The notes under the pieces were generated by a model, which ran no database searches, was not told where the DNA came from, and saw only the letters and a list, made by a program, of their open reading frames with translations. A stretch of DNA of 64,000 nucleotides, taken from contig NZ_JAKEIT010000002.1 of the NCBI RefSeq assembly GCF_021474685.1, positions 109,190-173,189 of the forward strand. Reading direction: 5' to 3'. Shown in pieces: positions 34,962 through 44,963 of this stretch. How positions within the stretch are numbered: the stretch's first letter is position 1; every line of letters begins with the position of its first letter. The DNA comes from Tetragenococcus halophilus. GTDB taxonomy: Bacteria > Bacillota > Bacilli > Lactobacillales > Enterococcaceae. Position numbers and translations under genes: made by a program.

Positions 34962-35876
34962 TTGGCTACTATCGTTACACGCGCTGTAGGTTTATTTTTA
35001 ATTATTTTATTGGCCTACTTTTTAAAACGTATTGACTTTTTAACTAAAGAAGACGGTACAAGTCTGTCTGTTGTGATCATGAATGTGACACTGCCAGCTG
35101 TTGTTATTATTAATTTAGCTAATTTAGATGTCAAAGGTAATTTATTGTTCTTTGTATTGCTGGGGCTTGTTTGGTCATTAGTACAGATTTTTATAAGTTA
35201 TTTTGCGGCAAAAAAGAAAAGCAAGACCGATCAGCAGTTTTTTATTTACTGTGCGACTGGTTTTAATATTGGAAACTTCACCTTACCTTTTGTACAAAGT
35301 TTCTTGCCATTAGGTGTTCCTATATTATCTATGTTTGATATCGGAAATAGTATTATGCTAGCCGGTGGAACTAAAGTTGTAGGAGATCGTTTAACAGGAC
35401 AGAATCTAGATGTTAATGTTAAGCAAGTACTCAGGCAGTTATTTTCTTCTATTCCTTTTACCTGCTATGTGATCATGTTAGTTTTACGTTTGATCTCTTT
35501 TGATTTACCTTCTGCTTTTTTGACTGTGCTAGAACCAGTGGCTGATGCTAATGTATTCTTATCGATGTTTATGATTGGCCTGTATTTAGAATTACGTTTA
35601 CCCAAAGAGGATCGTCATACTGTTTTGCAATTATTAACTTTACGTTACGTCATGGGGCTTTTGTTTGTATTGTTGTTTTATCTATTACCTATTGCGCCGT
35701 TAACTAAAATGATATTGTGTTTACTTTGTGTAACGCCGGTTCCTTTGTTTGGTGTGGTAAATTCTGTTATAGCAGGTGTAAAAGAAGAAAGCGTAGGGTT
35801 TGCTTCATCCGTTAGTTTTTTGGTAAGTTTACCTTTGATGACACTTTTATTACTGATATTAAGTCCGGCAATTTAA
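34962..35876 (+). CDS. AEC-family transporter (auxin efflux carrier fold)
   Basis: This 304-residue membrane protein has about ten hydrophobic segments and the AEC-type N-terminus (LIILLAYFLKRIDFLTKEDG). ATGFNIGNFTLPFV corresponds to the conserved crossover segment after the first five helices. Family members move small organic acids such as malate. Start: TTG at 34962 after a weak AAGAAAG. A second AEC gene lies at 61967 on the other strand. The substrate is unknown. Confidence 0.85.
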   Translation: MATIVTRAVGLFLIILLAYFLKRIDFLTKEDGTSLSVVIMNVTLPAVVIINLANLDVKGNLLFFVLLGLVWSLVQIFISYFAAKKKSKTDQQFFIYCATGFNIGNFTLPFVQSFLPLGVPILSMFDIGNSIMLAGGTKVVGDRLTGQNLDVNVKQVLRQLFSSIPFTCYVIMLVLRLISFDLPSAFLTVLEPVADANVFLSMFMIGLYLELRLPKEDRHTVLQLLTLRYVMGLLFVLLFYLLPIAPLTKMILCLLCVTPVPLFGVVNSVIAGVKEESVGFASSVSFLVSLPLMTLLLLILSPAI

Positions 35877-35910
35877 AAGTTTGTGAAAATAGGAAAAGAG
35901 GAGGAAAAAT

Positions 35911-36801
35911 ATGTTAATAGGTTCTCATGTTTCTATGAAAGGCAAAAAAATGTTGTTAGGTTCGGCTGAAGAAGCAGCAAGCTATGATGCTTCTACTTTT
36001 ATGATTTATACAGGTGCGCCCCAAAATACACGTAGAAAAGCGATTGAAGACATGCGTATCGATGAGGGAAAATCATATATGGCCGAACACGGCTTGTCTG
36101 ATATTGTCGTACACGCGCCCTATATCGTTAATTTAGGAAATCCTAATAAAAAAGAAACCTTTGAGTTTGCTGTGCAATTTCTACGAGATGAAATCAAACG
36201 AGCGGATGCATTAGGCGCTAAGCAGATCACCTTACACCCAGGTTCTCACGTAGGTGAAGGAGCTGATGTGGGTATCACTCAAATTGTTAAGGGGTTAAAT
36301 GAAGCCTTGGATAAAAACCAAAGACCACAAATTGCACTAGAAACCATGGCTGGAAAAGGAACTGAAATCGGACGTTCTTTTGAAGAACTTGCGCGTATTA
36401 TTGATGGTGTGACCTTAAATGATAAGCTTTCTGTCACTTTTGATACTTGTCATGCAAGTGACGCTGGATACAATATTCGGGATGATTTTGATGGCGTGCT
36501 GGATGAATTTGATCGAGTGATTGGTTTAGATCGTTTGAAAGTTGTTCATATTAATGATTCAAAAAATGAACCAGGTTCACATAAAGATCGACATGAAAAC
36601 ATTGGTTTTGGAAAAATCGGTTTTGACGCTTTAAAACAAGTGGCACATCATGATAAGCTGAAGAATTTACCTAAGATTTTAGAAACTCCTTGGGTAGGCG
36701 AAGATAAGAAGAATAAAAAATCACCTTATGGTTTTGAAATTGCTATGCTTTATAATGGTGAATTTGATCCAGATTTATTGGAAAAAATAAAGCAACAATA
36801 A
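35911..36801 (+). CDS. nfo: Endonuclease IV (AP endonuclease)
   Basis: This enzyme cuts DNA at abasic sites in base excision repair. The 296-residue TIM-barrel protein has the metal-ligand segments [59 protein letters not shown] and ILETPW, which together cover the three-zinc site. GAGGAGG lies upstream of the ATG. It is probably transcribed with or soon after the AEC gene. A terminator follows at 36808-36842. Confidence 0.97.
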   Translation: MLIGSHVSMKGKKMLLGSAEEAASYDASTFMIYTGAPQNTRRKAIEDMRIDEGKSYMAEHGLSDIVVHAPYIVNLGNPNKKETFEFAVQFLRDEIKRADALGAKQITLHPGSHVGEGADVGITQIVKGLNEALDKNQRPQIALETMAGKGTEIGRSFEELARIIDGVTLNDKLSVTFDTCHASDAGYNIRDDFDGVLDEFDRVIGLDRLKVVHINDSKNEPGSHKDRHENIGFGKIGFDALKQVAHHDKLKNLPKILETPWVGEDKKNKKSPYGFEIAMLYNGEFDPDLLEKIKQQ

Positions 36802-36807
36802 TTTTAT

Positions 36808-36842
36808 AAAAAGCAGCGTCTATTGATGATTCTGCTTTTTTT
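36808..36842 (+). terminator. Terminator after nfo
   Basis: AAAAGCAG pairs with CTGCTTTT across a 15-nt loop, followed by T residues. Confidence 0.75.
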
Positions 36843-36887
36843 GTATATGCCATTGTTTTTTTGTATAATAAAACTAGAAAGGCAGGG

Positions 36888-37703
36888 ATGAAAATGATTT
36901 TAGATGAAACATTTCAGCTAGTAAATGGCGTAAAAATACCCAAAGTTGGTTTTGGCACTTGGCAAAGTTCTCCAGAAGATGCTTATCGTGCAACTAAGTA
37001 TGCACTAGATAATGGGTATAAGCACGTAGATACGGCATATGTTTATGGCAATGAATCAGACGTAGGACAGGCAATCAAAGATGTCCCTGTGTCGCGAGAT
37101 GAAATTTTTGTCACAACGAAAGTCCCAGCAGAAACCGATACTTATGAAAAAGCGATGGAAAATATTAGTGAATCTCTACGGCGTTTGTCCTTAGATCATG
37201 TAGATCTATTACTTATTCATGCGCCTAGACCTTGGAGCCGAATCGGGGAGCCTCATGAAAATGATGATAAGAAAAATGTTCAAGTATGGAAGGCATTAGA
37301 AGATGCTTTTCGAGATGGCAAAACAAGAGCTATCGGGGTCTCAAATTTTAATATTGAAGATTTAAAAAATATTATCGAAAATGCTAAGATAGCGCCAATG
37401 GTCAACCAGATCAAATGCTATATCGGTAATTTGAGTACGGGCACGATCGATTTTTGTCAGCAGCATTCGATCCTGGTAGAAGGATATTCGCCTTTAGCGA
37501 CCGGCGGCTTATTAGATGACGAGCAAATTCAAAAAATAGCGGAAAAATACGAAAAGTCTATTCCGCAAATTGCGCTTCGTTATTTATTAGAAAAAGATAT
37601 ATTACCATTGCCTAAGTCAGTACACGAAGAATATATCTTAGAAAATGCACAGCTAGACTTTGTTTTGGAAAAAGAAGATGTGGAGCAACTGGATCAGTTA
37701 TAA
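36888..37703 (+). CDS. Aldo/keto reductase (second)
   Basis: This 271-residue AKR-superfamily oxidoreductase has catalytic Asp and Tyr in VDTAYVYGNE, Lys in VTTKVPAE, and His in LLLIHAPRPW; the cofactor region is AIGVSNFNIEDL, then LPKSVHEEY near the end. The start is ATG at 36888 (AAAGG five bases upstream) or 36894; the difference is two residues. It shares the family, but only moderate similarity, with the enzyme at 2195. The substrate is unknown. Confidence 0.87.
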   Translation: MKMILDETFQLVNGVKIPKVGFGTWQSSPEDAYRATKYALDNGYKHVDTAYVYGNESDVGQAIKDVPVSRDEIFVTTKVPAETDTYEKAMENISESLRRLSLDHVDLLLIHAPRPWSRIGEPHENDDKKNVQVWKALEDAFRDGKTRAIGVSNFNIEDLKNIIENAKIAPMVNQIKCYIGNLSTGTIDFCQQHSILVEGYSPLATGGLLDDEQIQKIAEKYEKSIPQIALRYLLEKDILPLPKSVHEEYILENAQLDFVLEKEDVEQLDQL

Positions 37704-37797
37704 ATCAATTGACAAAAAGAGTTGTTTCGAGCTTTTCTTTTCCTGATGTTTCTAGTAAAATACTTCATGGACAGTCTAGAGGAAAGGAGAGTGTGAA

Positions 37798-38013
37798 ATG
37801 TCAACTGGTTATGTAATTTTAATTGCAGTGATCGCTTTAGTTGTTGGAGCTATCGGCGGTTTCTTTTTAGCACGTAAATATATGGAAGATTATATGAAAA
37901 AAAATCCACCAATCAACGAAGATATGTTGCGCACAATGATGATGTCAATGGGACAAAAGCCTTCAGAAAAGAAAGTTCGTCAAATGATGCAACAGATGAA
38001 AAATCAAAAATAA
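37798..38013 (+). CDS. YneF-family (UPF0154) small membrane protein
   Basis: This 71-residue protein has one N-terminal membrane helix ([24 protein letters not shown]). The conserved UPF0154 tail follows: [21 protein letters not shown] and [11 protein letters not shown]. It is conserved through Firmicutes, but its role is not established. It has its own GGAAAGGAG site and a terminator just after. Confidence 0.92.
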   Translation: MSTGYVILIAVIALVVGAIGGFFLARKYMEDYMKKNPPINEDMLRTMMMSMGQKPSEKKVRQMMQQMKNQK

Positions 38014-38032
38014 TTAAAAATAAGATTTGATA

Positions 38033-38066
38033 AAAAAAGAGGAGTTGAAAACTTCTCTTTTTTTTA
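38033..38066 (+). terminator. Terminator after yneF
   Basis: AAAGAGGAGTT pairs with AACTTCTCTTT around GAAA, followed by a long T run. Confidence 0.8.
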
Positions 38067-38152
38067 GGTTAAAAACACTTAACAAAATAGCAAGAATAGC
38101 TCAAAGCAGCGAGAAATCTATGTTGAATGAACAGCGATACCACAAACAATTA

Positions 38153-38188
38153 TAAAAAGCAGCCTGAAAAATGGTTGCTTTTTATAGT
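38153..38188 (-). terminator. Terminator for the RpiR-family gene
   Basis: AAAAAGCAgCC pairs with GGtTGCTTTTT, just past the minus-strand stop. Confidence 0.7.
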
Positions 38189-38193
38189 AGGGA

Positions 38194-39111
38194 TTAATTA
38201 GGGATAATCGCGTCGGTAACTTGTATTTTAGGTGAGTGATTTTCATTCATAACAGGAGAAGTACTTGTTCGATTATCATAACCTTCACCAATAGAAATTA
38301 GATGCGCCATATTTTTTTGATAATTCTTAGCAAAAACCGTACTGTATAAAATATCTAATAAATAAGAAATTGAAGTGCTGGTTGTATAACTGCTAATTTT
38401 AGAATAAAGTTTTTCACGTGTAGATAATCGCAAATGACAATCAGCATAATTTGCTAAGCTATTATCACCGATGCCTGTTAATGCGATAATCGTGGTGCCC
38501 TGTTGTTTTAGGATAGGTAGAATTCGTTTAAGCATGTTGTTTTCTCCAGTATAAGAAATCATCAGGACACACGTATTTTCATCTGTACTGTAGGCCTCGT
38601 AAACTTGTTCTCCAATAATTTCTGCCGCACTGGTTTGCTTTTTTATCCGACGCATTTTTAAAGCAAAGTCTTGCGAAATTAAAAGATTGGCATTTGAAGT
38701 AAAAATTTTAATTTGCTTTGATTGATATAATAGTTCGGTAGCTTTTTGCAACTGATGATGTTCAAGTAAAGAAAGTGTGTCAGAAATCGTTTCTTGTTCT
38801 AAAGAAGCGATCTTTTGCGCGATCGTTAACATACTATCATTTTCCGCAAAAGGCAGGTTAGCGTCTGTTTGTATAAAATGATTGTGCAAATAGTCTTGTT
38901 CCTTTAAAAAAGCGTCTTTGAAATCATTCCAGCCATGAAAGCCTATTTTTTTAGCAACCCGAATCAAAGTTGAGGGATGGACGTAATTTTTTTCGGCAAT
39001 CTCTTTTACTGTAGCATTTTCAATTCTTGTATAGTCTGTAAGAATGTAACGAATGACTTCCTTTTCTGCAGGAGAAAAAGAAACTTCTTCGATCTTTTCT
39101 GTTAATAACAC
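38194..39111 (-). CDS. MurR/RpiR-family transcriptional regulator
   Basis: This 305-residue regulator has an N-terminal helix-turn-helix (ATVKEIAEKNYVHPSTLIRVAKKIGF) and a C-terminal SIS sugar-phosphate-binding domain (about 120-260; VLMISYTGENNMLKRIL). The start is GTG with GAGGTGG upstream. It is divergent from the phosphatase-HAD-glucosidase group and very likely controls it, with a 6-phosphosugar as effector. A perfect dyad in the shared promoter region is a candidate operator. Confidence 0.87.
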   Translation of the reverse strand: MLLTEKIEEVSFSPAEKEVIRYILTDYTRIENATVKEIAEKNYVHPSTLIRVAKKIGFHGWNDFKDAFLKEQDYLHNHFIQTDANLPFAENDSMLTIAQKIASLEQETISDTLSLLEHHQLQKATELLYQSKQIKIFTSNANLLISQDFALKMRRIKKQTSAAEIIGEQVYEAYSTDENTCVLMISYTGENNMLKRILPILKQQGTTIIALTGIGDNSLANYADCHLRLSTREKLYSKISSYTTSTSISYLLDILYSTVFAKNYQKNMAHLISIGEGYDNRTSTSPVMNENHSPKIQVTDAIIPN

Positions 39112-39144
39112 AGAACCACCTCATTTACATAGTTTTAATATATA

Positions 39145-39163
39145 TTGTAAACGATATTTACAA
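39145..39163. promoter_or_regulatory. Perfect 7-7 palindrome, candidate RpiR operator
   Basis: TTGTAAA-CGATA-TTTACAA is a perfect dyad between the divergent regulator and glucosidase group. Further TGTAAA half-sites occur near 39190 and 39252. The sequence is also loosely cre-like (TGTAAACG), so CcpA is an alternative binder. Confidence 0.55.
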
Positions 39164-39282
39164 ATTTTGTCGATACTTTTATTTTATCTGTAAACAATAA
39201 TTGAAGATTCAATATTTTCTTGCTAAAGGAGCTTCTAATATAGATAATAGTCTTGTAAATAAATTTAGAAAGAAGGTGGAAG

Positions 39283-39864
39283 ATGAAGCAAAAACTTTAC
39301 CTTATGCGTCATGGTCAGACACTATTCAATCAGTTAAAAAGAGTCCAAGGCGCTTGTGATTCTCCTTTAACTGATTTCGGTAAACAGCAAGCTAAACAGG
39401 CAAAAGATTATTTTGCACAAGAAGAAATAAATTTTGCGGCGGCATATTCTTCAACCCAAGAAAGAGCTTGCGATACAATGGAAATTATTCGCCCCGACCA
39501 AGTCTATACTCGTAAAAAAGGAATAAAAGAATGGAACTTTGGATTATACGAAGGGGCACCCGAATATTTAAATCCACCCCATAAGCCTGGAGAAGAAAGT
39601 TATGGTGATTTCTTTTTAGATTATGGCGGTGAATCTGTCGATCAAGTAGAAGAACGAATGACGCAAACACTTACACAAATCATGGAAAACTTAAAGGGAG
39701 AAAATGCACTAGCGGTAAGTAGCGGTGGCGCGCTCTATTCATTTTATTTAAAGTGGCGCCAAGAAAAAGACCAACGCCCCACTTTTTCTAACTGTTGTAT
39801 TTTGATCTATGAATATCAAGATGGAAAATTTTATTTACAAACAAGTATTGATCCGGGAAAGTAG
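39283..39864 (+). CDS. Histidine phosphatase family protein lacking the second catalytic His
   Basis: This 193-residue cytosolic protein has the phosphoglycerate-mutase-like fold. The first motif LMRHGQTLFN is intact, as are the conserved Arg in SSTQERACDT and Glu in EWNFGLYEG. The second catalytic region, normally SHG, reads AVSSGGALYSF, so Ser replaces His. That should weaken or change phosphatase activity. It heads a three-gene run with a HAD phosphatase and a GH1 glucosidase. A true activity is uncertain. Confidence 0.85.
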   Translation: MKQKLYLMRHGQTLFNQLKRVQGACDSPLTDFGKQQAKQAKDYFAQEEINFAAAYSSTQERACDTMEIIRPDQVYTRKKGIKEWNFGLYEGAPEYLNPPHKPGEESYGDFFLDYGGESVDQVEERMTQTLTQIMENLKGENALAVSSGGALYSFYLKWRQEKDQRPTFSNCCILIYEYQDGKFYLQTSIDPGK

Positions 39865-39877
39865 GCACAAACAATAA

Positions 39878-40714
39878 ATGAATTCGAAAATTATTTTTTT
39901 AGACGTGGATGGCACGTTAGTGGATTATTATAATCATCTTCCAGAAAGTGCGGTACAAGCCATTCATGAAGCACAAGAAAATGGACATCAAGTATATACC
40001 GTCACAGGTCGTGCGAAAGCGGAAATGTATTCTTACATTTTAGATATCGGTTTTGATGGTTATATAGGTGGAAATGGAAGTTATATTGAATCTAAAGGCC
40101 AAGTTGTAAAAGAAAAAACATTGAGTGCTGAAAATACCCAACAAATTGTCGACTGGCTAAAGAATCGTAGGTTAGAGTTTTATTTAGAAAGCAATAACGG
40201 TTTGTTTGGCAGTGAAAATTTTGCTAGTCGTGGCGTAAAAACGATCCAAGAATATATTGCCTATAAAGGAAAACCTGGTGGAAAACAAGCGACACCTGCT
40301 ACAGTTTTTCCCGATATGATATATGGCGAATCACCTTACCGCGATGATGTTAACAAAATCAGTTTTATTTTAGATAGTTATGATGATTATCTAGCAGCGC
40401 AAGAAAAATTTCCATCTTTAAAAGTTGGAACATGGGGCGGTAGTGGAGAAAAGGCCTTATTTGGCGATATTGCTTTAAAAGATATTGATAAAGCTGTTGC
40501 TATTGATGAGTTACTAGATTTTTTGGCCAAAGATGTTGAAGATACACTTGCTTTTGGTGACGCTAAGGTAGATATCCCAATGCTAGACCATTGTCAAATC
40601 GGTGTAGCTATGGGAAATGGCGGTAAAGAGATCAAAGAAATGGCTGATTATATTACTGCATCTGTCGAAGATGATGGTTTATATAAAGCTTTTGCACATT
40701 TTCAACTAATTTAA
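39878..40714 (+). CDS. Cof-type HAD-family phosphatase
   Basis: This 278-residue HAD-superfamily hydrolase has motif I FLDVDGTLVD (nucleophile Asp), TVTGRAKAE as motif II, and motif IV FGDAKVDIPML. A C2-type cap lies at about 85-190. Such enzymes dephosphorylate sugar phosphates or nucleotides; this one resembles the YkrA type. It starts 13 bases after the previous gene and 27 before the glucosidase, suggesting one operon. Confidence 0.87.
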   Translation: MNSKIIFLDVDGTLVDYYNHLPESAVQAIHEAQENGHQVYTVTGRAKAEMYSYILDIGFDGYIGGNGSYIESKGQVVKEKTLSAENTQQIVDWLKNRRLEFYLESNNGLFGSENFASRGVKTIQEYIAYKGKPGGKQATPATVFPDMIYGESPYRDDVNKISFILDSYDDYLAAQEKFPSLKVGTWGGSGEKALFGDIALKDIDKAVAIDELLDFLAKDVEDTLAFGDAKVDIPMLDHCQIGVAMGNGGKEIKEMADYITASVEDDGLYKAFAHFQLI

Positions 40715-40720
40715 AAATAA

Positions 40721-42175
<1,455 letters not shown>

Positions 42176-42191
42176 AAATTTAATAATAAGC

Positions 42192-42236
42192 AAAAAATTA
42201 CTTCTATAAGTTGTCTTGTAGAGGTAATTTTTTTAT
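42192..42236 (+). terminator. Terminator after the GH1 gene
   Basis: AAAAAATTACttCTA pairs with TAGagGTAATTTTTTT around a 10-11-nt loop. Confidence 0.75.
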
Positions 42237-42290
42237 TTGATGTAATCTTTATTGTTAAGAACAAGTAAAAGGTAATGGAAGAAAAAATAT

Positions 42291-42475
42291 TGTTCATTCA
42301 GCGCTCGAATAAACAATAAAACGGCGAAACATTGTTTATTCAGTAGACGAATGAACAATAAAACGGCAAAACATTGTTCATTCAGTAGACGAATGAACAA
42401 TAAAACGGCAAAACATTGTTCATTCAGTAGTTGAACGAACAATAAAGCAGTAAAACATTATCCATTCAGTTGTCG
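42291..42475. repeat. Five tandem 42-bp stem-loop units
   Basis: Units are anchored at 42291, 42333, 42375, 42417 and 42459, each exactly 42 bases on. The two best (starting near 42331 and 42373) contain ATTGTTCATTC-n7-GAATGAACAAT: an 11-bp stem with loop AGTAGAC, one of them with a G-U pair. A 13-base spacer (AAAACGGCAAAAC type) joins units. The outer units decay with one or more stem mismatches. The array lies between the GH1 terminator and pgcA. On the minus strand one frame stays open only because 42 is a multiple of three. Confidence 0.88.
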
Positions 42476-42616
42476 AAAGTGCGATAAAACGATTAAAATA
42501 AACTATTGAACAATTTAAGCAAAGTATTATTCTTATCTTGGACAAGATTTAGTAAACAGACCGTTGTTATATAAAAATACAATTTCTTTCTACTTCTTCC
42601 CTGACAAACTATGGAC

Positions 42617-42627
42617 TGTGATATAAT
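42617..42627 (+). promoter_or_regulatory. Extended -10 promoter for pgcA
   Basis: TGaTATAAT, an extended -10, lies 35 bases before the pgcA start; the -35 is weak. The stretch 42476-42616 shows no other feature. Confidence 0.55.
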
Positions 42628-42661
42628 TAAACTAACAAAATAAATAAAGAGGTGGTTTGTT

Positions 42662-44389
42662 ATGTCTTGGAAGGAAATTTATGAACAGTGGACAAATGAT
42701 GACGCTTTGGATGAGCATTTAAAAACTCAATTAAATGAGTTAAAGGGAAAGCAAGAGGAGTTAGAAGATGCCTTTTATGCGCCCCTTGAATTTGGTACCG
42801 CGGGTATGCGAGGAATTTTAGGACCAGGTATTAATCGTATGAATATTTATACTGTACGTCAGGCAACAGAAGGTTTGGCACATTTTATGATCAAACAAGG
42901 ATTCGATGTTGCTAGAAGAGGCGTTGCTATTGCTTATGACTCAAGGCATCTTTCGCAAGAATTTGCCATGGAAGCTGCAAAAACTTTAGCCTACAACAAT
43001 ATCCCATCCTATGTATTTGAAAGTTTAAGACCTACGCCGGAATTATCCTTTGCAGTGCGTTACCTTACAACATTTACTGGTATCATGATCACAGCTTCTC
43101 ATAACCCGCCAGAATATAATGGTTATAAGGTGTATGGTGAAGATGGTGGTCAAATGCCACCAATAGATGCAGATATGGTAACAACTTTGATTCGTGAAGT
43201 TGATAATCCACTAACGGTTCCTGTGATGGAAGAAAAAGCAGCCAAAGAGCAAGGACTTATTACCATGATAGGTGAAGATATTGACCAAGCCTATTTGTCA
43301 GAATTACAAGCTGTGACGATTGATCAAGATGTGATCGACCAAATGGGCGATCAGCTAAAATTAATTTTTACACCCCTACATGGTACAGGCAAAATGTTAG
43401 GTGAGAAAGCTTTACGTCAAGCAGGCTTTAAAGAGTTTATGGTAGAACCAGAACAAGCAGTGGCAGACCCGGACTTTTCAACAGTGAAATCACCTAACCC
43501 AGAAGAAAGTTCTGCCTTCGAGTATTCTATGCGTTTAGGCAAAAAAGAAAATGCTGATTTATTAATTGCGACAGATCCTGACGCTGACCGTTTAGGAGCT
43601 GCTGTGCGTATGCCCGATGGCGACTATAAAGTATTAAGTGGCAATCAAATCGGTGCTTTATTTATTCGCTATATTTTAGAAGCTCGGAAAAAGACCAATG
43701 CTTTACCGGAAAATGCAGTCATTTTAAAATCAATTGTTTCCAGTGAATTAGCTACAGCTATTGCCCAAAGCTATAACGTACCGATGGTTAATGTTTTGAC
43801 AGGCTTTAAATTTATCGCAGAAAAAATTAAAGAATTTGAAGCAGATCATAGTCACAGTTTTATTTTTGGCTTTGAAGAAAGTTACGGCTTTTTAGTGCAA
43901 CCATTTGTACGCGATAAAGATGCGATTCAAGCACTTGTTTTATTAGCGGAAGTGGCTGCCGCTTATAAAAAACAAGGAAAGACATTGTATGATGCTTTAC
44001 AAGAAATTTTTGCCGAATATGGTTACTATGCGGAAAAAACGATTTCGTTAACGATGTCTGGTCAAGAAGGTTCTGCTAAGATCACTTCTTTGATGAAATC
44101 CTTTAGAGAACAAACACCGACTGAATTTGCGGGAATCAAAGTAGTGCAGACAGAAGACTTCAAACAATTGATCCGTAAAAACGCAGCAGGGACTACAGAA
44201 AAGTTGAGCACGCCGCCTTCTGATGTTTTGAAATATACCTTAGAAGATGATAGTTGGCTTGCGATCCGTCCTTCAGGTACTGAACCTAAAATTAAATTTT
44301 ATATAGGCGTAAAAGCTGACTCTGATGAACGTGCACAACAAAAAATTGAACTATTACAAGCTGCTATTAATGAAATTACTGGAAATTAG
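42662..44389 (+). CDS. pgcA: Phosphoglucomutase
   Basis: This alpha-D-phosphohexomutase interconverts glucose-6-P and glucose-1-P. At 575 residues it is full length. The phosphoserine loop reads GIMITASHNPPEYNG, the metal loop DPDADRLG, the sugar-binding loop GFEESYGF, and the phosphate loop RPSGTEPKIKFY. The N-terminal FGTAGMRG is conserved. It supplies GalU with glucose-1-phosphate for UDP-glucose. It has GAGGTGG upstream of the ATG. Confidence 0.96.
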   Translation: MSWKEIYEQWTNDDALDEHLKTQLNELKGKQEELEDAFYAPLEFGTAGMRGILGPGINRMNIYTVRQATEGLAHFMIKQGFDVARRGVAIAYDSRHLSQEFAMEAAKTLAYNNIPSYVFESLRPTPELSFAVRYLTTFTGIMITASHNPPEYNGYKVYGEDGGQMPPIDADMVTTLIREVDNPLTVPVMEEKAAKEQGLITMIGEDIDQAYLSELQAVTIDQDVIDQMGDQLKLIFTPLHGTGKMLGEKALRQAGFKEFMVEPEQAVADPDFSTVKSPNPEESSAFEYSMRLGKKENADLLIATDPDADRLGAAVRMPDGDYKVLSGNQIGALFIRYILEARKKTNALPENAVILKSIVSSELATAIAQSYNVPMVNVLTGFKFIAEKIKEFEADHSHSFIFGFEESYGFLVQPFVRDKDAIQALVLLAEVAAAYKKQGKTLYDALQEIFAEYGYYAEKTISLTMSGQEGSAKITSLMKSFREQTPTEFAGIKVVQTEDFKQLIRKNAAGTTEKLSTPPSDVLKYTLEDDSWLAIRPSGTEPKIKFYIGVKADSDERAQQKIELLQAAINEITGN

Positions 44390-44434
44390 TTGTATAATAA
44401 AAGCGTTTCTTGCTAAAGTTAACAAATGAAAAAC

Positions 44435-44477
44435 ATCTAGGGCAAAATTTATAATGGTTTTTGCCCTAGTTTTTCCA
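44435..44477 (+). terminator. Terminator after pgcA
   Basis: CTAGGGCAAAA pairs with TTTTGCCCTAG across an AT-rich loop, followed by T residues. Confidence 0.85.
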
Positions 44478-44503
44478 TATGAAAACGATAAGAGGAGGAC
44501 GCT

Positions 44504-44797
44504 ATGGAAAAAACAAGTATCGAAGATATCGAACGTGTTAGCCAGATCTTTAAAGTATTAAGTGATATGACTCGTTTGAAAATCGTACTGGCAGTAAAAG
44601 AAGGCGAAAAAAATGTTACGACTATTGCCAATGAAGTAAGTATGGAACAATCAGCAGTTTCTCATCAATTAAAATTGTTGCGTGATAATCGTGTCGTAAA
44701 AACCAGAAGACAAGGTAAAGCTGTTTTATATAGTGTCGATGATGCCCATGTTTTAGATATTTTGGAACAAACTTTCAAACACGTTCATCACCGCTAG
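44504..44797 (+). CDS. ArsR/SmtB-family metal sensor, CzrA-like
   Basis: This 97-residue winged-helix repressor has the recognition helix region MEQSAVSHQLKLLRDNRVV and the wing TRRQGKAVLYSV. The C-terminal helix carries DAH, then H-V-H-H, spaced D-x-H-x10-H-x2-H. That is the alpha-5 Zn/Co site of CzrA and SmtB, complete here. It should release DNA when zinc or cobalt is high. No efflux pump gene is adjacent, which is unusual. A terminator follows, so it stands alone. Confidence 0.88.
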   Translation: MEKTSIEDIERVSQIFKVLSDMTRLKIVLAVKEGEKNVTTIANEVSMEQSAVSHQLKLLRDNRVVKTRRQGKAVLYSVDDAHVLDILEQTFKHVHHR

Positions 44798-44798
44798 A

Positions 44799-44831
44799 AA
44801 GGACTTTCAGACAGAAAGTTCTTTTTTTTAC
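44799..44831 (+). terminator. Terminator after the CzrA-like gene
   Basis: AGGACTTTC pairs with GAAAGTTCT around AGACA, followed by T residues. Confidence 0.75.
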
Positions 44832-44963
44832 GCTGAAATTTTGTTATGCTTAGATAAGTAAATTAGAAAGTTATGAAAATACTTTTAATCTTAAAGTTAT
44901 TCTTTTTTAAACTTTTTATTCTATGAATAATTAAAGATAAACGATATTTTTAAAGGAGCAGCT

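Noticed and set aside
42233..42442. Minus-strand frame with a 14-residue repeat (LLNEQCFAVLLFIR type)
   Set aside because: It is the translation of the 42-bp array; 42 is a multiple of three, so one frame stays open. No ribosome site or family, and the first codons lie in the array itself.
44820..44963. T-box or other riboswitch upstream of hom
   Set aside because: No T-box core, no terminator-type hairpin; only AT-rich sequence.
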